From NCBI RefSeq assembly GCF_000820845.2, contig NZ_CBXV010000007.1:124082-188081 (forward strand): a stretch of DNA of 64,000 bases. The letters are read 5' to 3'. The first letter of the stretch is position 1; every line of letters begins with the position of its first letter. The DNA is from Pyrinomonas methylaliphatogenes. Lineage in GTDB: Bacteria; Acidobacteriota; Blastocatellia; Pyrinomonadales; Pyrinomonadaceae. Below are positions 8,161 to 17,030 of the stretch, piece after piece. The notes below the pieces were generated by a model. It saw nothing but the letters and a program-made list of their open reading frames with translations. It did not search any database and was not told where the DNA came from. The translations under genes were made by a program, and so were the position numbers.

Positions 8161-9036
8161 ATGTTAAGACCTTCCGTCATCGGCGTCATCGTCAAACCGA
8201 ACCAACCGGAGGCGACGCGCACGGTCTGCCGTTTGGTCGAGTGGCTCGCCGCGCGAAACGTGCGGCTCATCGGTTGTCCCGAATTGGATCGCGCGAGCAT
8301 CGAAGCTGAAACCGGATGCGCGGTTGAAACGATGGAGCGCGAGCGGCTCGCTTCCGTTGCCGACCTGATCGTCGTGCTCGGCGGCGATGGCACGATGATT
8401 TCGACGGCTCGTCTCGTAGGCGAGCGGGAGATCCCGGTGCTCGGCGTCAACTATGGGAGTTTGGGTTATCTTGCCGATTTTCACACCGAAGAGATGATTC
8501 CGGCTTTGGAGGCGATCCTGCGCGGCGACTATCGCCTCGACCGGCGCGTGATGCTCGAAGCGGAGCTCGTGCGCGGCGAACGCGCGTTGACGAAAGATCG
8601 CGTCTTGAACGATGTGGTCATCAGCAAGGCGGCTTTGGCGCGCATCATCGAAATCGAAGCGCGCTTGGATGGGCAGTTCGTCAACTCGTTTCGCGCCGAT
8701 GGATTGATCGTTTCGACGCCGACGGGATCAACCGCCTATAACCTTTCGGCGGGTGGTCCGATCGTCTACCCTTCGATGGGTGCTGTGATCATCACACCGA
8801 TCTGTCCGCATACGCTCTCGAATCGCCCGATCGTCGTGCCGGATGAGGCGGTCATCGAGCTCCGTTTGAAGACGCGCGAAGAGGTCGCTTTGACGTTGGA
8901 TGGACAGATCGGATTCCCGCTCGAAGTCGAAGATGTCGTGCTCGTGCGAAAGAGCCGGACGACGTTCAATCTGATCCAGCCGACGAACAGGAATTACTTC
9001 GACGTGCTGCGCGACAAACTGCGCTGGGGAAGATAA
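8161..9036 (+). CDS. nadK: NAD kinase
   Basis: At 291 residues it is the normal length for bacterial NAD kinase, which makes NADP from NAD and ATP or polyphosphate in the cytosol. Diagnostic features are VVLGGDGTMISTARL (the GGDG motif with the catalytic Asp), GVNYGSLGYLADF, VLNDVVISK, and the conserved FRADGLIVSTPTGSTAYNLS followed by AGGPIV. TLDGQIGFPL near the C-terminus closes the all-beta domain. The start follows from homology; the ribosome site is weak. It stands between unrelated genes, as is common for nadK. Confidence 0.94.
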   Translation: MLRPSVIGVIVKPNQPEATRTVCRLVEWLAARNVRLIGCPELDRASIEAETGCAVETMERERLASVADLIVVLGGDGTMISTARLVGEREIPVLGVNYGSLGYLADFHTEEMIPALEAILRGDYRLDRRVMLEAELVRGERALTKDRVLNDVVISKAALARIIEIEARLDGQFVNSFRADGLIVSTPTGSTAYNLSAGGPIVYPSMGAVIITPICPHTLSNRPIVVPDEAVIELRLKTREEVALTLDGQIGFPLEVEDVVLVRKSRTTFNLIQPTNRNYFDVLRDKLRWGR

Positions 9037-9195
9037 AGGCGGCGGGAGGTGCCGAGTTCGCGAGATTTTGCGCATCGGGGCGTTTCAGAGCGGGATGGGG
9101 CGCGATGTTATCAATGCCATCGCCTCCGGCTAAAAGTTCGGTCATGGCTTTACCGCGATAATCTCCTTAGAGCTTTGTAGGAAAGGGCGACGTAG

Positions 9196-10635
9196 ATGAA
9201 CGAAAGATCGCCAAAGGGCGTTGCGCCTGACGCATTTGAGCGCGAGGTAATCACGGATCTCGATGAGAAGACTCCCGATCAGCCTAAGGGAATGCCGCTT
9301 CATCAACGCATCTTGATCGGGTTGTTGAGCGGAGCGGCTCTCGGCGTTGGCGTCAACCTCGCGTTCGGCGGGAACGATTCACGAGTGGTTTGGGTCGTCG
9401 CGAACGTCACTGAGCCGGTGGGGCAGTTGTTCCTGCGTCTGCTTTTGATGATCGTCGTCCCGCTCGTCTTCTCATCGCTGGTCGTGGGCGTCGCTGGGAT
9501 CGGCGATATTCGCAAACTGGGGCGCATCGGATTGAAATCCTTCGCCTATACTTTCGTGATCTCTGCCATCTCGGTCGCCATCGGGTTGACTCTGGCGAAC
9601 ACGATCAGGCCGGGCGAGCGCATTTCTGAGCAGACGGCGGCGGCGTTAGAGCAACGTTACGGTTCGGATGCCGTCAAGCGCGTCGAAGAGGCGAAGCGGG
9701 CCGAAACGGCGACCGATTCGGTGCCATTACAGGTGATCAAATCTATCGTCCCGACCAATCCGATCAGCGCGATCGCCAGCGAGACGCCGAACATGCTTCA
9801 TCTGATGTTCTTCGCTCTGATGCTCGGCATCGCCTTGACTTTGGTTACGGAGCAGACGGCGGCGCCGCTCATACATGTGCTGCAGAGCCTTTATGAAGTA
9901 TCGGCCAAGATCATCGACATCGTGATGAAGCTCGCCCCGTTCGCCGTCGCCTGTTTGCTCTTCAATAACGCGGCGCGATTCGGGCTCGATCTATTGGGCG
10001 CGCTCGCGTGGTTCGTCGTCACCGTGTTGGTCGGTTTGGCGATCCACATGTTCGGCGTCTACTCTTTGTCGGTCTATCTTTTGTCTCGCATATCGCCGTT
10101 AGAATTCTTCCGCCGCATCAAGACCGTGATGATCACGGCCTTTTCGACCAGTTCTTCCAACGCGACGTTGCCGACGGCGCTGCGCGTTTCTGAAGAGAAT
10201 CTCGGCGTACCGCGCGAGATCAATAGTTTCGTCTTGACCGTCGGCGCGACGGCCAATCAGAACGGCACGGCGCTCTATGAAGGGGTGACGGTGCTCTTCT
10301 TGGCGCAGCTGGCTGGTGTTGATCTTTCGCTCGGGCAACAGATCATGGTCGCTTATCTTGCGATCCTGGGCGGCATCGGTACAGCGGGCGTGCCTTCTGG
10401 CTCTATCCCGTTCATCGTTCTTGTGCTGGCGAACATCGGAGTCAATCCGGCGTTGATCGCCATCATCATCGGCGTAGACCGCATCTTGGACATGTGCCGC
10501 ACGACGCTCAACGTCACAGGCGATATTACGGCGGCGACCTACGTCGCCCGTTCGGAGGGCTATCGTTTGTTAGAAGAGAGCGGCGAGACCGGGCAGGAAC
10601 TTGAAGCCGTTGTCGCCGAGCGCGGAGCCGATTGA
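9196..10635 (+). CDS. Dicarboxylate/amino-acid:cation symporter (DAACS/SLC1 family)
   Basis: This 479-residue multi-pass transporter belongs to the GltP/DctA family. The N-terminal half has several hydrophobic segments (LFLRLLLMIVVPLVFSSLVV is characteristic). The transport core shows SSSNATLPTAL (re-entrant loop 1), NQNGTALYEGVTVLFLAQL (TM7 with the Na+ site), GTAGVPSGSIPF (loop 2) and DRILDMCRTTLNVTGD (TM8 with substrate-binding Asp, Arg and Asn). It would import dicarboxylates or acidic amino acids with Na+ or H+. A polar loop near residues 140-185 (QTAAALEQRYG...) is longer than in GltPh. Substrate choice cannot be decided from sequence. Confidence 0.9.
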   Translation: MNERSPKGVAPDAFEREVITDLDEKTPDQPKGMPLHQRILIGLLSGAALGVGVNLAFGGNDSRVVWVVANVTEPVGQLFLRLLLMIVVPLVFSSLVVGVAGIGDIRKLGRIGLKSFAYTFVISAISVAIGLTLANTIRPGERISEQTAAALEQRYGSDAVKRVEEAKRAETATDSVPLQVIKSIVPTNPISAIASETPNMLHLMFFALMLGIALTLVTEQTAAPLIHVLQSLYEVSAKIIDIVMKLAPFAVACLLFNNAARFGLDLLGALAWFVVTVLVGLAIHMFGVYSLSVYLLSRISPLEFFRRIKTVMITAFSTSSSNATLPTALRVSEENLGVPREINSFVLTVGATANQNGTALYEGVTVLFLAQLAGVDLSLGQQIMVAYLAILGGIGTAGVPSGSIPFIVLVLANIGVNPALIAIIIGVDRILDMCRTTLNVTGDITAATYVARSEGYRLLEESGETGQELEAVVAERGAD

Positions 10636-10648
10636 GGGCGCGAGGGGT

Positions 10649-10727
10649 AGCAGAGTCCGTGTTGATCGAGGTGGGCGGCTCAATGCGTCGCCAGGCTCCA
10701 AGTGCGAAGGGCAGCAGAGTCCGTGTT
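10649..10727. repeat. 15-bp direct repeat downstream of the symporter gene
   Basis: AGCAGAGTCCGTGTT occurs at 10649-10663 and 10713-10727, a 64-base period, just after the symporter stop codon. CCGTGTTAAGAT recurs before queF near 12781. The second copy runs into TTAAGAT, so the unit may carry a -10-like element. Confidence 0.6.
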
Positions 10728-10832
10728 AAGATTAGTTGCGCTGATGCCCGGTGGAAAGTACGAGCGTTCGCTTCGCGAGTTGTAAAGGCGCTGAAAGCTC
10801 GGGGAAAGCTTTGTGAGGATTAGGAGCGTTTC

Positions 10833-11564
10833 ATGATTCTACCGATCGGAGACGATAACACTGGACGCCGGAGCACGCCTTACGTCAATTATCTGATCAT
10901 CGCTTTGAACGTGCTCGTTTTCGTCTTCTTGCAAGGGCTCGGGACGAACGAGCGGTTCACCTATGCTTTCTCAACCGTGCCTCAAGAGATCATTTCCGGG
11001 CACGACATCGGGAGACCTGTCAGAATCGTTGACCCGATCAGCGGAGCGACGGCCATCATCAGACTCCAGCCTACGCCCGTCTCCGTCTATCTGACGCTGA
11101 TCACTTCGATGTTCATGCACGGCGGCATCGCGCACCTTTTGGGCAACATGCTATTTCTCTGGATCTTCGGCGATAACGTCGAGGATGATCTGGGACACGG
11201 GCGGTATCTCATCTTCTACTTGCTGTGCGGTGTGTTGGCTTCGTTGGCGCACGTCTTTTCGACCGTGGCTTTCGGCGGCAACCCCTATATCCCCAGTCTC
11301 GGCGCTTCGGGGGCGATCTCCGGCGTGCTCGGCGCATATCTGGTACTTCATCCGCAAAGGCGCGTGATGGTCATCATGTTGCGCGTGCTTACCGAAGTTC
11401 CGGCCATTGTGGCGATCGGTTTGTGGTTCCTGTTTCAGCTCATCAGCGGGCTTGGCATGCTCGGCGAGGGATCACAAGTCGGCGGCGTCGCCTATGCCGC
11501 GCACATCGGCGGATTCATTGCTGGTCTGATTCTGGTTAACGTCTTCGCGCGAAGAAGGCGCTAG
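10833..11564 (+). CDS. Rhomboid-family intramembrane serine protease
   Basis: This is a polytopic membrane protein of 243 residues. MFMHGGIAHLLGNMLFLWIF carries the conserved HxxxN, GASGAISGVLGAYL near residue 159 provides the catalytic Ser, and AAHIGGFIAGL near residue 224 provides the catalytic His. These form the rhomboid Ser-His dyad. An extended loop with a polar insertion (residues about 45-75) separates TM1 from TM2. The gene has AGGAGCG seven bases before the ATG. Rhomboids cut single-pass membrane proteins inside the bilayer; no substrate is suggested by the neighbours. Confidence 0.9.
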   Translation: MILPIGDDNTGRRSTPYVNYLIIALNVLVFVFLQGLGTNERFTYAFSTVPQEIISGHDIGRPVRIVDPISGATAIIRLQPTPVSVYLTLITSMFMHGGIAHLLGNMLFLWIFGDNVEDDLGHGRYLIFYLLCGVLASLAHVFSTVAFGGNPYIPSLGASGAISGVLGAYLVLHPQRRVMVIMLRVLTEVPAIVAIGLWFLFQLISGLGMLGEGSQVGGVAYAAHIGGFIAGLILVNVFARRRR

Positions 11565-11650
11565 TCTATGGGAAGGCCCAGCGCCCAAGCGGCGATCGGT
11601 TCGGAGTGGCGCTTTGGGGCGAGTGGATCGAGAGATTCCGCACAGGTCTT

Positions 11651-12715
11651 ATGTCTTCCGACGATCGTCTCACCGCCGCTCGAATTTTGGGCATGATTGG
11701 ATCATCGCTGCTCGCCTCGGTGTTAATCTTGACTCTTATGCCGAAAGCTCATCTGGGCCAGAGCGTCCAGAGCGCGAGGGGCGATTACGTCCATGATCCT
11801 TCGATGATCCGCGCGGGAGACACCTTTTACGTCTTCTCAACCGGCGATCCATCGGGGATCATCGGCGATGGCAACATTCAGATTCGCAGTTCGACGGATC
11901 TACGCCATTGGCGATATCTGGGCACCATCTTCGAGCGAAAACCCGCTTGGATCTCGCGGAAGGTGAGGAGTTTGTGGGCGCCCGATGTTTCCTACTATCG
12001 TGGAAGGTATCAGGTCTACTACTCAGCCTCGATCTTCGGCACGAACGATTCGGCCATCGGACTGGCGACGAATGAGACCTTGGACCCGAACAGCCCGCGC
12101 TATAGATGGGTGGATCGAGGTGTCGTCATTCGCTCGACGCCTGCCGATGATTGGAACGCGATCGATCCGAGCTTCACGGTCGATGCCGATGGACAGCCGT
12201 GGCTCGTGTTCGGATCGTTCTGGTCTGGGATCAAGATGGTCAAACTGAATCCTGAGACGGGAAAGCTCGCGGAGATGCCTCCGCGCCTTTACTCTCTCGC
12301 GTATCGTCCGGACCCGCCGCATGCCATCGAAGCGCCGAGTCTGATCTACCGCAAACCTTATTACTATCTGTTCGTTTCCTTCGATTTCTGCTGTCGGCGC
12401 ATGCGAAGCACATATAACATCCGCGTGGGGAGGGCGAAGAGCATCACCGGCCCATATCTCGATGGATCGGGCAAGCCGATGATGCAGGGCGGTGGTACGC
12501 TCATCTTGAGCAGCAGTGGCGAGATGATCGGTCCGGGCGGTCAAGCGATCTATCGCGATGGTGATACTTACTATTTGGTCCACCATTTCTACGACGCTTC
12601 CGACAGCGGAAGGGCGAAGCTGCAGATCCATCGGCTTCTGTGGACATCCGATGGTTGGCCGCGGGTCGGACCGGCCATTATCTCCTATGATGAACTGCGC
12701 CAATCGGAGCCTTAA
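11651..12715 (+). CDS. Secreted GH43 glycosidase (arabinan endo-1,5-alpha-arabinosidase-like)
   Basis: An N-terminal hydrophobic segment (LLASVLILTLMP) serves as signal or anchor, and a five-bladed beta-propeller domain of GH43 follows. The family's three acidic residues are visible: HDPSMI near residue 48 (base Asp), NAIDPSF near 171 (pKa-modulating Asp) and HAIEAPSL near 227 (acid Glu). LWAPDVSYYRGRYQVYYS is typical of the arabinanase/arabinofuranosidase clade. It would hydrolyse plant arabinan outside the cytoplasm. Two starts are possible. The GTG at 11606 gives 15 more residues without a ribosome site, so I chose ATG 11651, which leaves a cleaner signal sequence. Confidence 0.85.
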   Translation: MSSDDRLTAARILGMIGSSLLASVLILTLMPKAHLGQSVQSARGDYVHDPSMIRAGDTFYVFSTGDPSGIIGDGNIQIRSSTDLRHWRYLGTIFERKPAWISRKVRSLWAPDVSYYRGRYQVYYSASIFGTNDSAIGLATNETLDPNSPRYRWVDRGVVIRSTPADDWNAIDPSFTVDADGQPWLVFGSFWSGIKMVKLNPETGKLAEMPPRLYSLAYRPDPPHAIEAPSLIYRKPYYYLFVSFDFCCRRMRSTYNIRVGRAKSITGPYLDGSGKPMMQGGGTLILSSSGEMIGPGGQAIYRDGDTYYLVHHFYDASDSGRAKLQIHRLLWTSDGWPRVGPAIISYDELRQSEP

Positions 12716-12859
12716 AACCCGCGCGCTGAGCAGCGATCGAGGTGAAGTCCGGATGCGTTCTGTTCAAGTCCGCCCGCCGTCCGTGTTAAGATATGATCTC
12801 ATTCTAAAAGAAGAGCCAAGAGACAGCGTGAGTCCTGATCTCGAAAGGAGGGGAAGCCG

Positions 12860-13303
12860 ATGAAGGTGACGACGGAAGGAATGGTTCTACCGCCGCCAAA
12901 CTGGCAGGGCTTGGACATTCGTTCGACGCCGCGTGAAGAGATGAATCTTTACCCGCTCGACACTTTCCCTTACGAGTTCGTCGGGCGCGAGATACGCATT
13001 CATTTCGAGATCCCGGAATTCACTTGCATCTGTCCGTTCTCGGATTTCCCTGATTTTGCGACGATCCGCATTGAGTACGTGCCTAACGAGCGGTGCATCG
13101 AACTGAAGAGCTTGAAGCTTTACATCAATTCGTTCCGTCAGGTGAAGATCTTCCACGAACACGTCGTCAACGTGATTTTGGAGGATTTCGTGCGCGCCTG
13201 TGACCCTCTGCGGGTCGAGATCGAGGGCGACTTCAACGTGCGCGGCAACATCAAGACGATCGTGCGTGCTAGCTACCAACGGCCACAGCAAGCGGATAAA
13301 TAA
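12860..13303 (+). CDS. queF: NADPH-dependent 7-cyano-7-deazaguanine reductase (preQ0 to preQ1)
   Basis: This is a unimodular QueF of 147 residues, the T-fold enzyme reducing the nitrile of preQ0 to preQ1 in queuosine biosynthesis. [17 protein letters not shown] at about 53-69 holds the catalytic Cys (the second Cys of TCICP) and the conserved Asp. [15 protein letters not shown] then [10 protein letters not shown] contain the QueF NADPH and substrate motifs. AAAGGAGG stands eight bases before ATG 12860. No preQ1 riboswitch is recognisable in the leader, and no queC, queD or queE genes are in the window. Confidence 0.93.
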   Translation: MKVTTEGMVLPPPNWQGLDIRSTPREEMNLYPLDTFPYEFVGREIRIHFEIPEFTCICPFSDFPDFATIRIEYVPNERCIELKSLKLYINSFRQVKIFHEHVVNVILEDFVRACDPLRVEIEGDFNVRGNIKTIVRASYQRPQQADK

Positions 13304-13414
13304 CAAATGGCGGAGTTGAGATGAGCAGCTGAATCCGAACCCTTCGTCTATCGCCCATCATCGGGAACGGTAGCGATTCAAAGGCCCTGTTAGAGATTTC
13401 AGCCTCTTCATCTA

Positions 13415-13645
13415 ATGTTATCGGATTATATGATCACGCTGATAATCGTTCTCATCTTGGCCATCGTTGCGATCGGTGCGTTGCTCGTATGGCGGGCGAT
13501 TCGCTTCGCCATACGGCTTGCGCTCATCGGTCTCATCCTGTTTGCGATGATCGTCGGCGCATTGGTCTGGTGGTACAACGTGAAAGATGCCGAGCCGACA
13601 AAGAAGAACACCTCGCCAGCGCAGCGGATGCGCTCAACTCATTAA
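13415..13645 (+). CDS. Small two-helix membrane protein, unknown
   Basis: The frame codes for 76 residues. Residues 5-28 (MITLIIVLILAIVAIGALLV) and about 33-53 (RLALIGLILFAMIVGALVWW) are two strong transmembrane helices, and a short polar Lys/Thr-rich tail follows. ATG 13415 and ATG 13430 are both usable, and neither has a clear ribosome site. The hydrophobic profile is too regular to be chance, which is the main reason to call it. It faces the minus-strand fluoride operon and has no known function. Confidence 0.5.
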   Translation: MLSDYMITLIIVLILAIVAIGALLVWRAIRFAIRLALIGLILFAMIVGALVWWYNVKDAEPTKKNTSPAQRMRSTH

Positions 13646-13757
13646 CCACGGGCGGCATGTTGCGCAAGGGGCAGTGGTGTCCGTCAGAGGATGAGCGATA
13701 GAGTGTCGTTTGCGAGTTTCGTCCGGTGCAACGACCCGACCCTTCCTGAATGATCCT

Positions 13758-14201
13758 TCAGGCCGATGAGGCGAGCGATCTGATCCGATCGACGATCTCG
13801 ATCAACGCTTCTATCTCTGAGTCGAGCGCGTGGATAAGCTCATCCGAAACTTCGCCGAACCCTTTGAGTCTAGCGGCGCGCGAGTTTTCCAGGATGGTCC
13901 ATAGGATACCGAAGTGTCCCGCCAAACGCTGTCTGAGATCCTCCTTTTGTACAGTCAACTCGAAGCGGTCGCGCAGTCGTTCGATGCAAGCCCGCGCTTC
14001 GGCGAAAAGAGCGAGGATCGCCTGCGTTCGCTCCGAAGAGAGATCATTTTCGATCCGGAACATCGCTCCATCCGGCATCCCCCTTACAAGCAACATCTCA
14101 GTTTCGGATAATTGCCGGTCGAGCGCGGCAAGCCGCGTAGAGAGCGCGCGCCGTTGATCGTCATTGAGAAGTCTGGAAAACCCTTTAGCCTGAGAGCCCA
14201 T
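13758..14201 (-). CDS. Helical protein of unknown function, last gene of the fluoride operon
   Basis: The 147-residue protein is almost wholly alpha-helical and charge-rich, with no Cys and no membrane segment. I do not recognise its family. Its start overlaps the end of the dynamin-like gene by 17 bases, so the two are probably translationally coupled. That suggests a partner or regulator of the GTPase. Central segments such as LFAEARACIERLRDRFEL and the C-terminal ELIHALDSEIEALIEIVDRI look suited to a helical bundle or coiled coil. Confidence 0.65.
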   Translation of the reverse strand: MGSQAKGFSRLLNDDQRRALSTRLAALDRQLSETEMLLVRGMPDGAMFRIENDLSSERTQAILALFAEARACIERLRDRFELTVQKEDLRQRLAGHFGILWTILENSRAARLKGFGEVSDELIHALDSEIEALIEIVDRIRSLASSA

Positions 14202-15894
14202 CCTTCTCCACCATCGTCAAAGAGATCGCATCATCGCCAGCTTGCGCGATTTGAAACTGAACGAGGGACGAATCTATGCGCTCGATATCGACCTTGATCT
14301 GTGGCGCTTCCGCGCTCTCGGTTGAAGCGAGGCGTTCGACGGTCGTTATGAGTTCATCTAATCGTCTCTCTGACTCGCGCTCGATCTGCATGAGCGCGGC
14401 GTTGATGCTGTCGGTCCATTGCGAAGCAAGCCGCGAAAGGTTCTTCTCGACCATGTAGGGTATTTTGCTCGCGAAATGGCGTTTTACGAACCCTTTCACT
14501 AAGCTCATCGGGATGATCGGCGAGAGCGTCTCCCAATTTCTGTCGAATATCTTGCCGATGTGTAGATCTGGCTCTTTCGGTTCCGCAAGCGTGGTCTCGA
14601 CCTCAGTCGTACGCAGAGGAACGCCATAGGCGCGCATCGTTTTCTCCGCGAGCCGGTCCCTGAACTCTTGCCTAAGGCGGAACATCTGCTTCTCGAACTT
14701 CTGGACGAAAGAGAGCAGCGCAGCGCGTTCTGATCCTGAAATCTCATACAGTTCTCGCCTGAGCGTTTGGCGTAACCAAGCGTTAAATGATCCGAGCGCG
14801 TGGCTCAAGCTTCTTGTCCAATGCGGGAATTCAGCTTCCAGCGCTTCGAGTAGCTGCGCCTCTAGCTTCGTTTTATATGCGTTTAATCTCGCAAATACCG
14901 TATCGCGCGTTGCGCGTGTAGCATGCTGCATCAACAATCGCATTTGGGTTCGCATCTCATCCGCCGCTTCTCGCCCACCGAGGATTTCACTCTTCAATTC
15001 CTCGCGCGTTGAATCGAGCGTTTCGGCGGCGGAGAGCGCAAGCGTCAGATAGCTGCGACACTCGCCGAGCAACGTCATGACCTTTTGCGCGAGCGCACGC
15101 GTACGTTTCCGTTCGAAATCATCGAGCGTTTCGCGCCGCAAGAACTCTGCGAACTCAGCTTTGAGTCTCTCATACCCGCAGCGCACCGAATAGGGAAGGA
15201 TAACTGGTGCCGAGCCGAAAGCGCGCGTAAGTCGCTCGCGCATAAAGGCGAGCACCTCATCCCGTTCCGCATCGTTTAGCAGATCTACCTTCGTCAACAA
15301 AATCGCGATGTGCGGCGTATATCGGCGCACGGTTTGAATGAGCGTAAGATCGTTCTGCGAGAGAGGGTGATCAGCGCTTATGGCGATGAGTGCAAGTCCG
15401 ACGTGTGGGAGCCACTTGAGCGTCTCTTCCGTATTATGCGAAAGCGCGCTTTCTAATCCTGGGGTATCGACAAAACGTAGTCCGCGGAATCTTTCGAGTC
15501 CGGGAAGTTCGAGGACGAGACGCGAAACGCGCTTCACATTGTCAGGATTCTCGCTTTCGGCGATGAAGCTGCGGATGGTTGCGATTGGGATATCTTCGCT
15601 TTGCCCGTCGAGAAAATGAACGGTCGCGCGTTCCTTCGGTCCGTCACGCATCTCTGTGACGATCGCCGTCACTGGGATCACGCCGACGGGAAGAAGATCG
15701 CGGCCAACGAGGTCGTTGAGAAGACTGCTCTTCCCAGCCTTGAACCGTCCGATGACGGCGACGCTGATCTCAGCCTGCGCTGCAATCATGCGACAGATCG
15801 CCAGAAGCGGAAGCAGTGAAGCGATCTGTCGCCGTTCGATGATCTCCGCCGCGACATCGAGCGTTTGCTTGATTCGTTCCCTCTCCATCGGCAT
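14185..15894 (-). CDS. Dynamin-like large GTPase
   Basis: The protein has about 569 residues. GRFKAGKSSLLNDLVG at 49-64 is the G1 P-loop, a Thr in PVTAIVTE is G2, FVDTPGLES is G3 and LLTKVDLLND is G4. This dynamin/DUF-type GTPase domain is followed by a long helical region with stretches suited to a bundle and stalk, as in bacterial dynamin-like proteins. A weakly hydrophobic segment (TLSPIIPMSLVKGFVKRHFA) near residue 450 may be the membrane-binding paddle. I used the ATG at 15894, 16 bases past the previous stop; longer frames overlap that gene. BDLPs remodel or repair membranes. Placement under a fluoride riboswitch suggests a membrane-stress function, which is inference. Confidence 0.85.
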   Translation of the reverse strand: MPMERERIKQTLDVAAEIIERRQIASLLPLLAICRMIAAQAEISVAVIGRFKAGKSSLLNDLVGRDLLPVGVIPVTAIVTEMRDGPKERATVHFLDGQSEDIPIATIRSFIAESENPDNVKRVSRLVLELPGLERFRGLRFVDTPGLESALSHNTEETLKWLPHVGLALIAISADHPLSQNDLTLIQTVRRYTPHIAILLTKVDLLNDAERDEVLAFMRERLTRAFGSAPVILPYSVRCGYERLKAEFAEFLRRETLDDFERKRTRALAQKVMTLLGECRSYLTLALSAAETLDSTREELKSEILGGREAADEMRTQMRLLMQHATRATRDTVFARLNAYKTKLEAQLLEALEAEFPHWTRSLSHALGSFNAWLRQTLRRELYEISGSERAALLSFVQKFEKQMFRLRQEFRDRLAEKTMRAYGVPLRTTEVETTLAEPKEPDLHIGKIFDRNWETLSPIIPMSLVKGFVKRHFASKIPYMVEKNLSRLASQWTDSINAALMQIERESERRLDELITTVERLASTESAEAPQIKVDIERIDSSLVQFQIAQAGDDAISLTMVEKDGLSG

Positions 15895-15910
15895 TCGACG
15901 CAAGATCGAG

Positions 15911-16630
15911 TCAATCTTTCGATCCGGCTTCGGGAGAGTGTGTGTATTTGATGATCTCGACGTCGGAGAGCACGACCAACCCTTCATCCACCATCTCATC
16001 GAGAATCGGCAAAATGCGGCGTATCTTCTCCTCCGTATCGACAACGGTGATCATGATCGGCAAATCTCTCGACAACCCGAGCCAACCTGAACGATGCACA
16101 CGTTGTGTCGCTCCGTAGCCCATCAATCCACGGTAAACGGTCGCGCCGGCGATATCCATCATGCGAAGCTTTTTGACGATCGCTTCATAGAGCGGTTCGC
16201 CTCCCCAGCGATCGTCTTCGCCGATGTAGATACGCACCATTTTGGCTTGGCCTTCGAGCTTTTCATGTTTCATCTTCTGCTGCTCCTTCGCCGATTTTTC
16301 CGCCATCGTGTGTTTGATGACTTCCGTATCTTGGACTTCGATCAATCCGTGCTCGACCATCTCGTAGATCCAAGGGAGGAGAGCCTCGATCTTCTGCGCC
16401 GAATCGACAGCTTCGATCCTCATCGGCACGTCGTCCGCGATGCCGAAAAGATGTGCTTCATGAAGCTTGCCGCTTGCGCCATAACCGGCGACGGCGCGCG
16501 TCACGGTCGCTCCGGCGCAACCGTGGCGATGAAGGAATCTGACGATCGCTTCGTAAGTCGGCTCGCCTTGATAATGTTGCGTGGCGTTGACGTAAACGAC
16601 GAGTTTCTTAGCTGGTCCCCTTTCAAGCAT
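15911..16630 (-). CDS. Tandem DUF190 protein
   Basis: The 239-residue protein contains two DUF190 domains in a row. The first is KKLVVYVNATQHYQGEPTYE with GCAGATVTRAVAGYGASGKLH; the second is KMVRIYIGEDDRWGGEPLYE with DIAGATVYRGLMGYGATQRVH. A charged linker lies between them. DUF190 is a small ferredoxin-like, PII-like domain that often sits next to crcB fluoride channel genes, though its biochemical role is unsettled. Its start overlaps the end of the upstream DUF190 gene by eight bases, so coupling is likely. With the neighbouring gene this makes three DUF190 domains in one operon. Confidence 0.85.
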   Translation of the reverse strand: MLERGPAKKLVVYVNATQHYQGEPTYEAIVRFLHRHGCAGATVTRAVAGYGASGKLHEAHLFGIADDVPMRIEAVDSAQKIEALLPWIYEMVEHGLIEVQDTEVIKHTMAEKSAKEQQKMKHEKLEGQAKMVRIYIGEDDRWGGEPLYEAIVKKLRMMDIAGATVYRGLMGYGATQRVHRSGWLGLSRDLPIMITVVDTEEKIRRILPILDEMVDEGLVVLSDVEIIKYTHSPEAGSKD

Positions 16631-17030
16631 CGGCGCGTTCCCCCTTTCTTTTCAGGATCACGGTCGTCGGTTGCAGTTGCACGAGCCCATGCTGGCCTAA
16701 AATCTCTGCGATGCGTTCGGCAGCGACTCGCAATCGTTCTCCATCATCGACCGCCTCGATGACGATCGGCAAATTCTCCATCGTCACCTCATTTAACGTC
16801 GAATGGATGGTCCGATTGATCCCGTATCCCATCACGCCTTTCTCTACGGTCGCGCCCGTGATGTTCATCTCGCGCAAAGTTTTGAGTGCGAGTTCGCAAA
16901 GCGTGTGATGTGCGCGCCGCTCGTCGCCTCCGATGAACACGGTCAGTTTCATCGCTTTCCGCCTTCGGCGCTCGACATCATCGCGTGTTGTCGATCTCGG
17001 TGCGACCTCGTTCTCACTCTTAAGTTTCAT
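16623..17030 (-). CDS. DUF190 protein
   Basis: A single DUF190 domain starts around residue 27 ([20 protein letters not shown]) and continues with [20 protein letters not shown] and the C-terminal [15 protein letters not shown]. The start at 17030 shares ATGA with the crcB stop, indicating translational coupling, and it adds a polar N-terminal extension. The internal ATG at 16952 would give the bare domain. DUF190 genes are frequent companions of crcB, so a role in fluoride or ion stress is likely, but no activity is established. Confidence 0.85.
   Translation of the reverse strand: MKLKSENEVAPRSTTRDDVERRRRKAMKLTVFIGGDERRAHHTLCELALKTLREMNITGATVEKGVMGYGINRTIHSTLNEVTMENLPIVIEAVDDGERLRVAAERIAEILGQHGLVQLQPTTVILKRKGERADA

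Noticed and set aside
12716-12859. preQ1 riboswitch before queF, and a tRNA-like GTTCAAGTCC near 12764
   Set aside because: Neither the preQ1 consensus nor a cloverleaf with a matching acceptor stem could be found.
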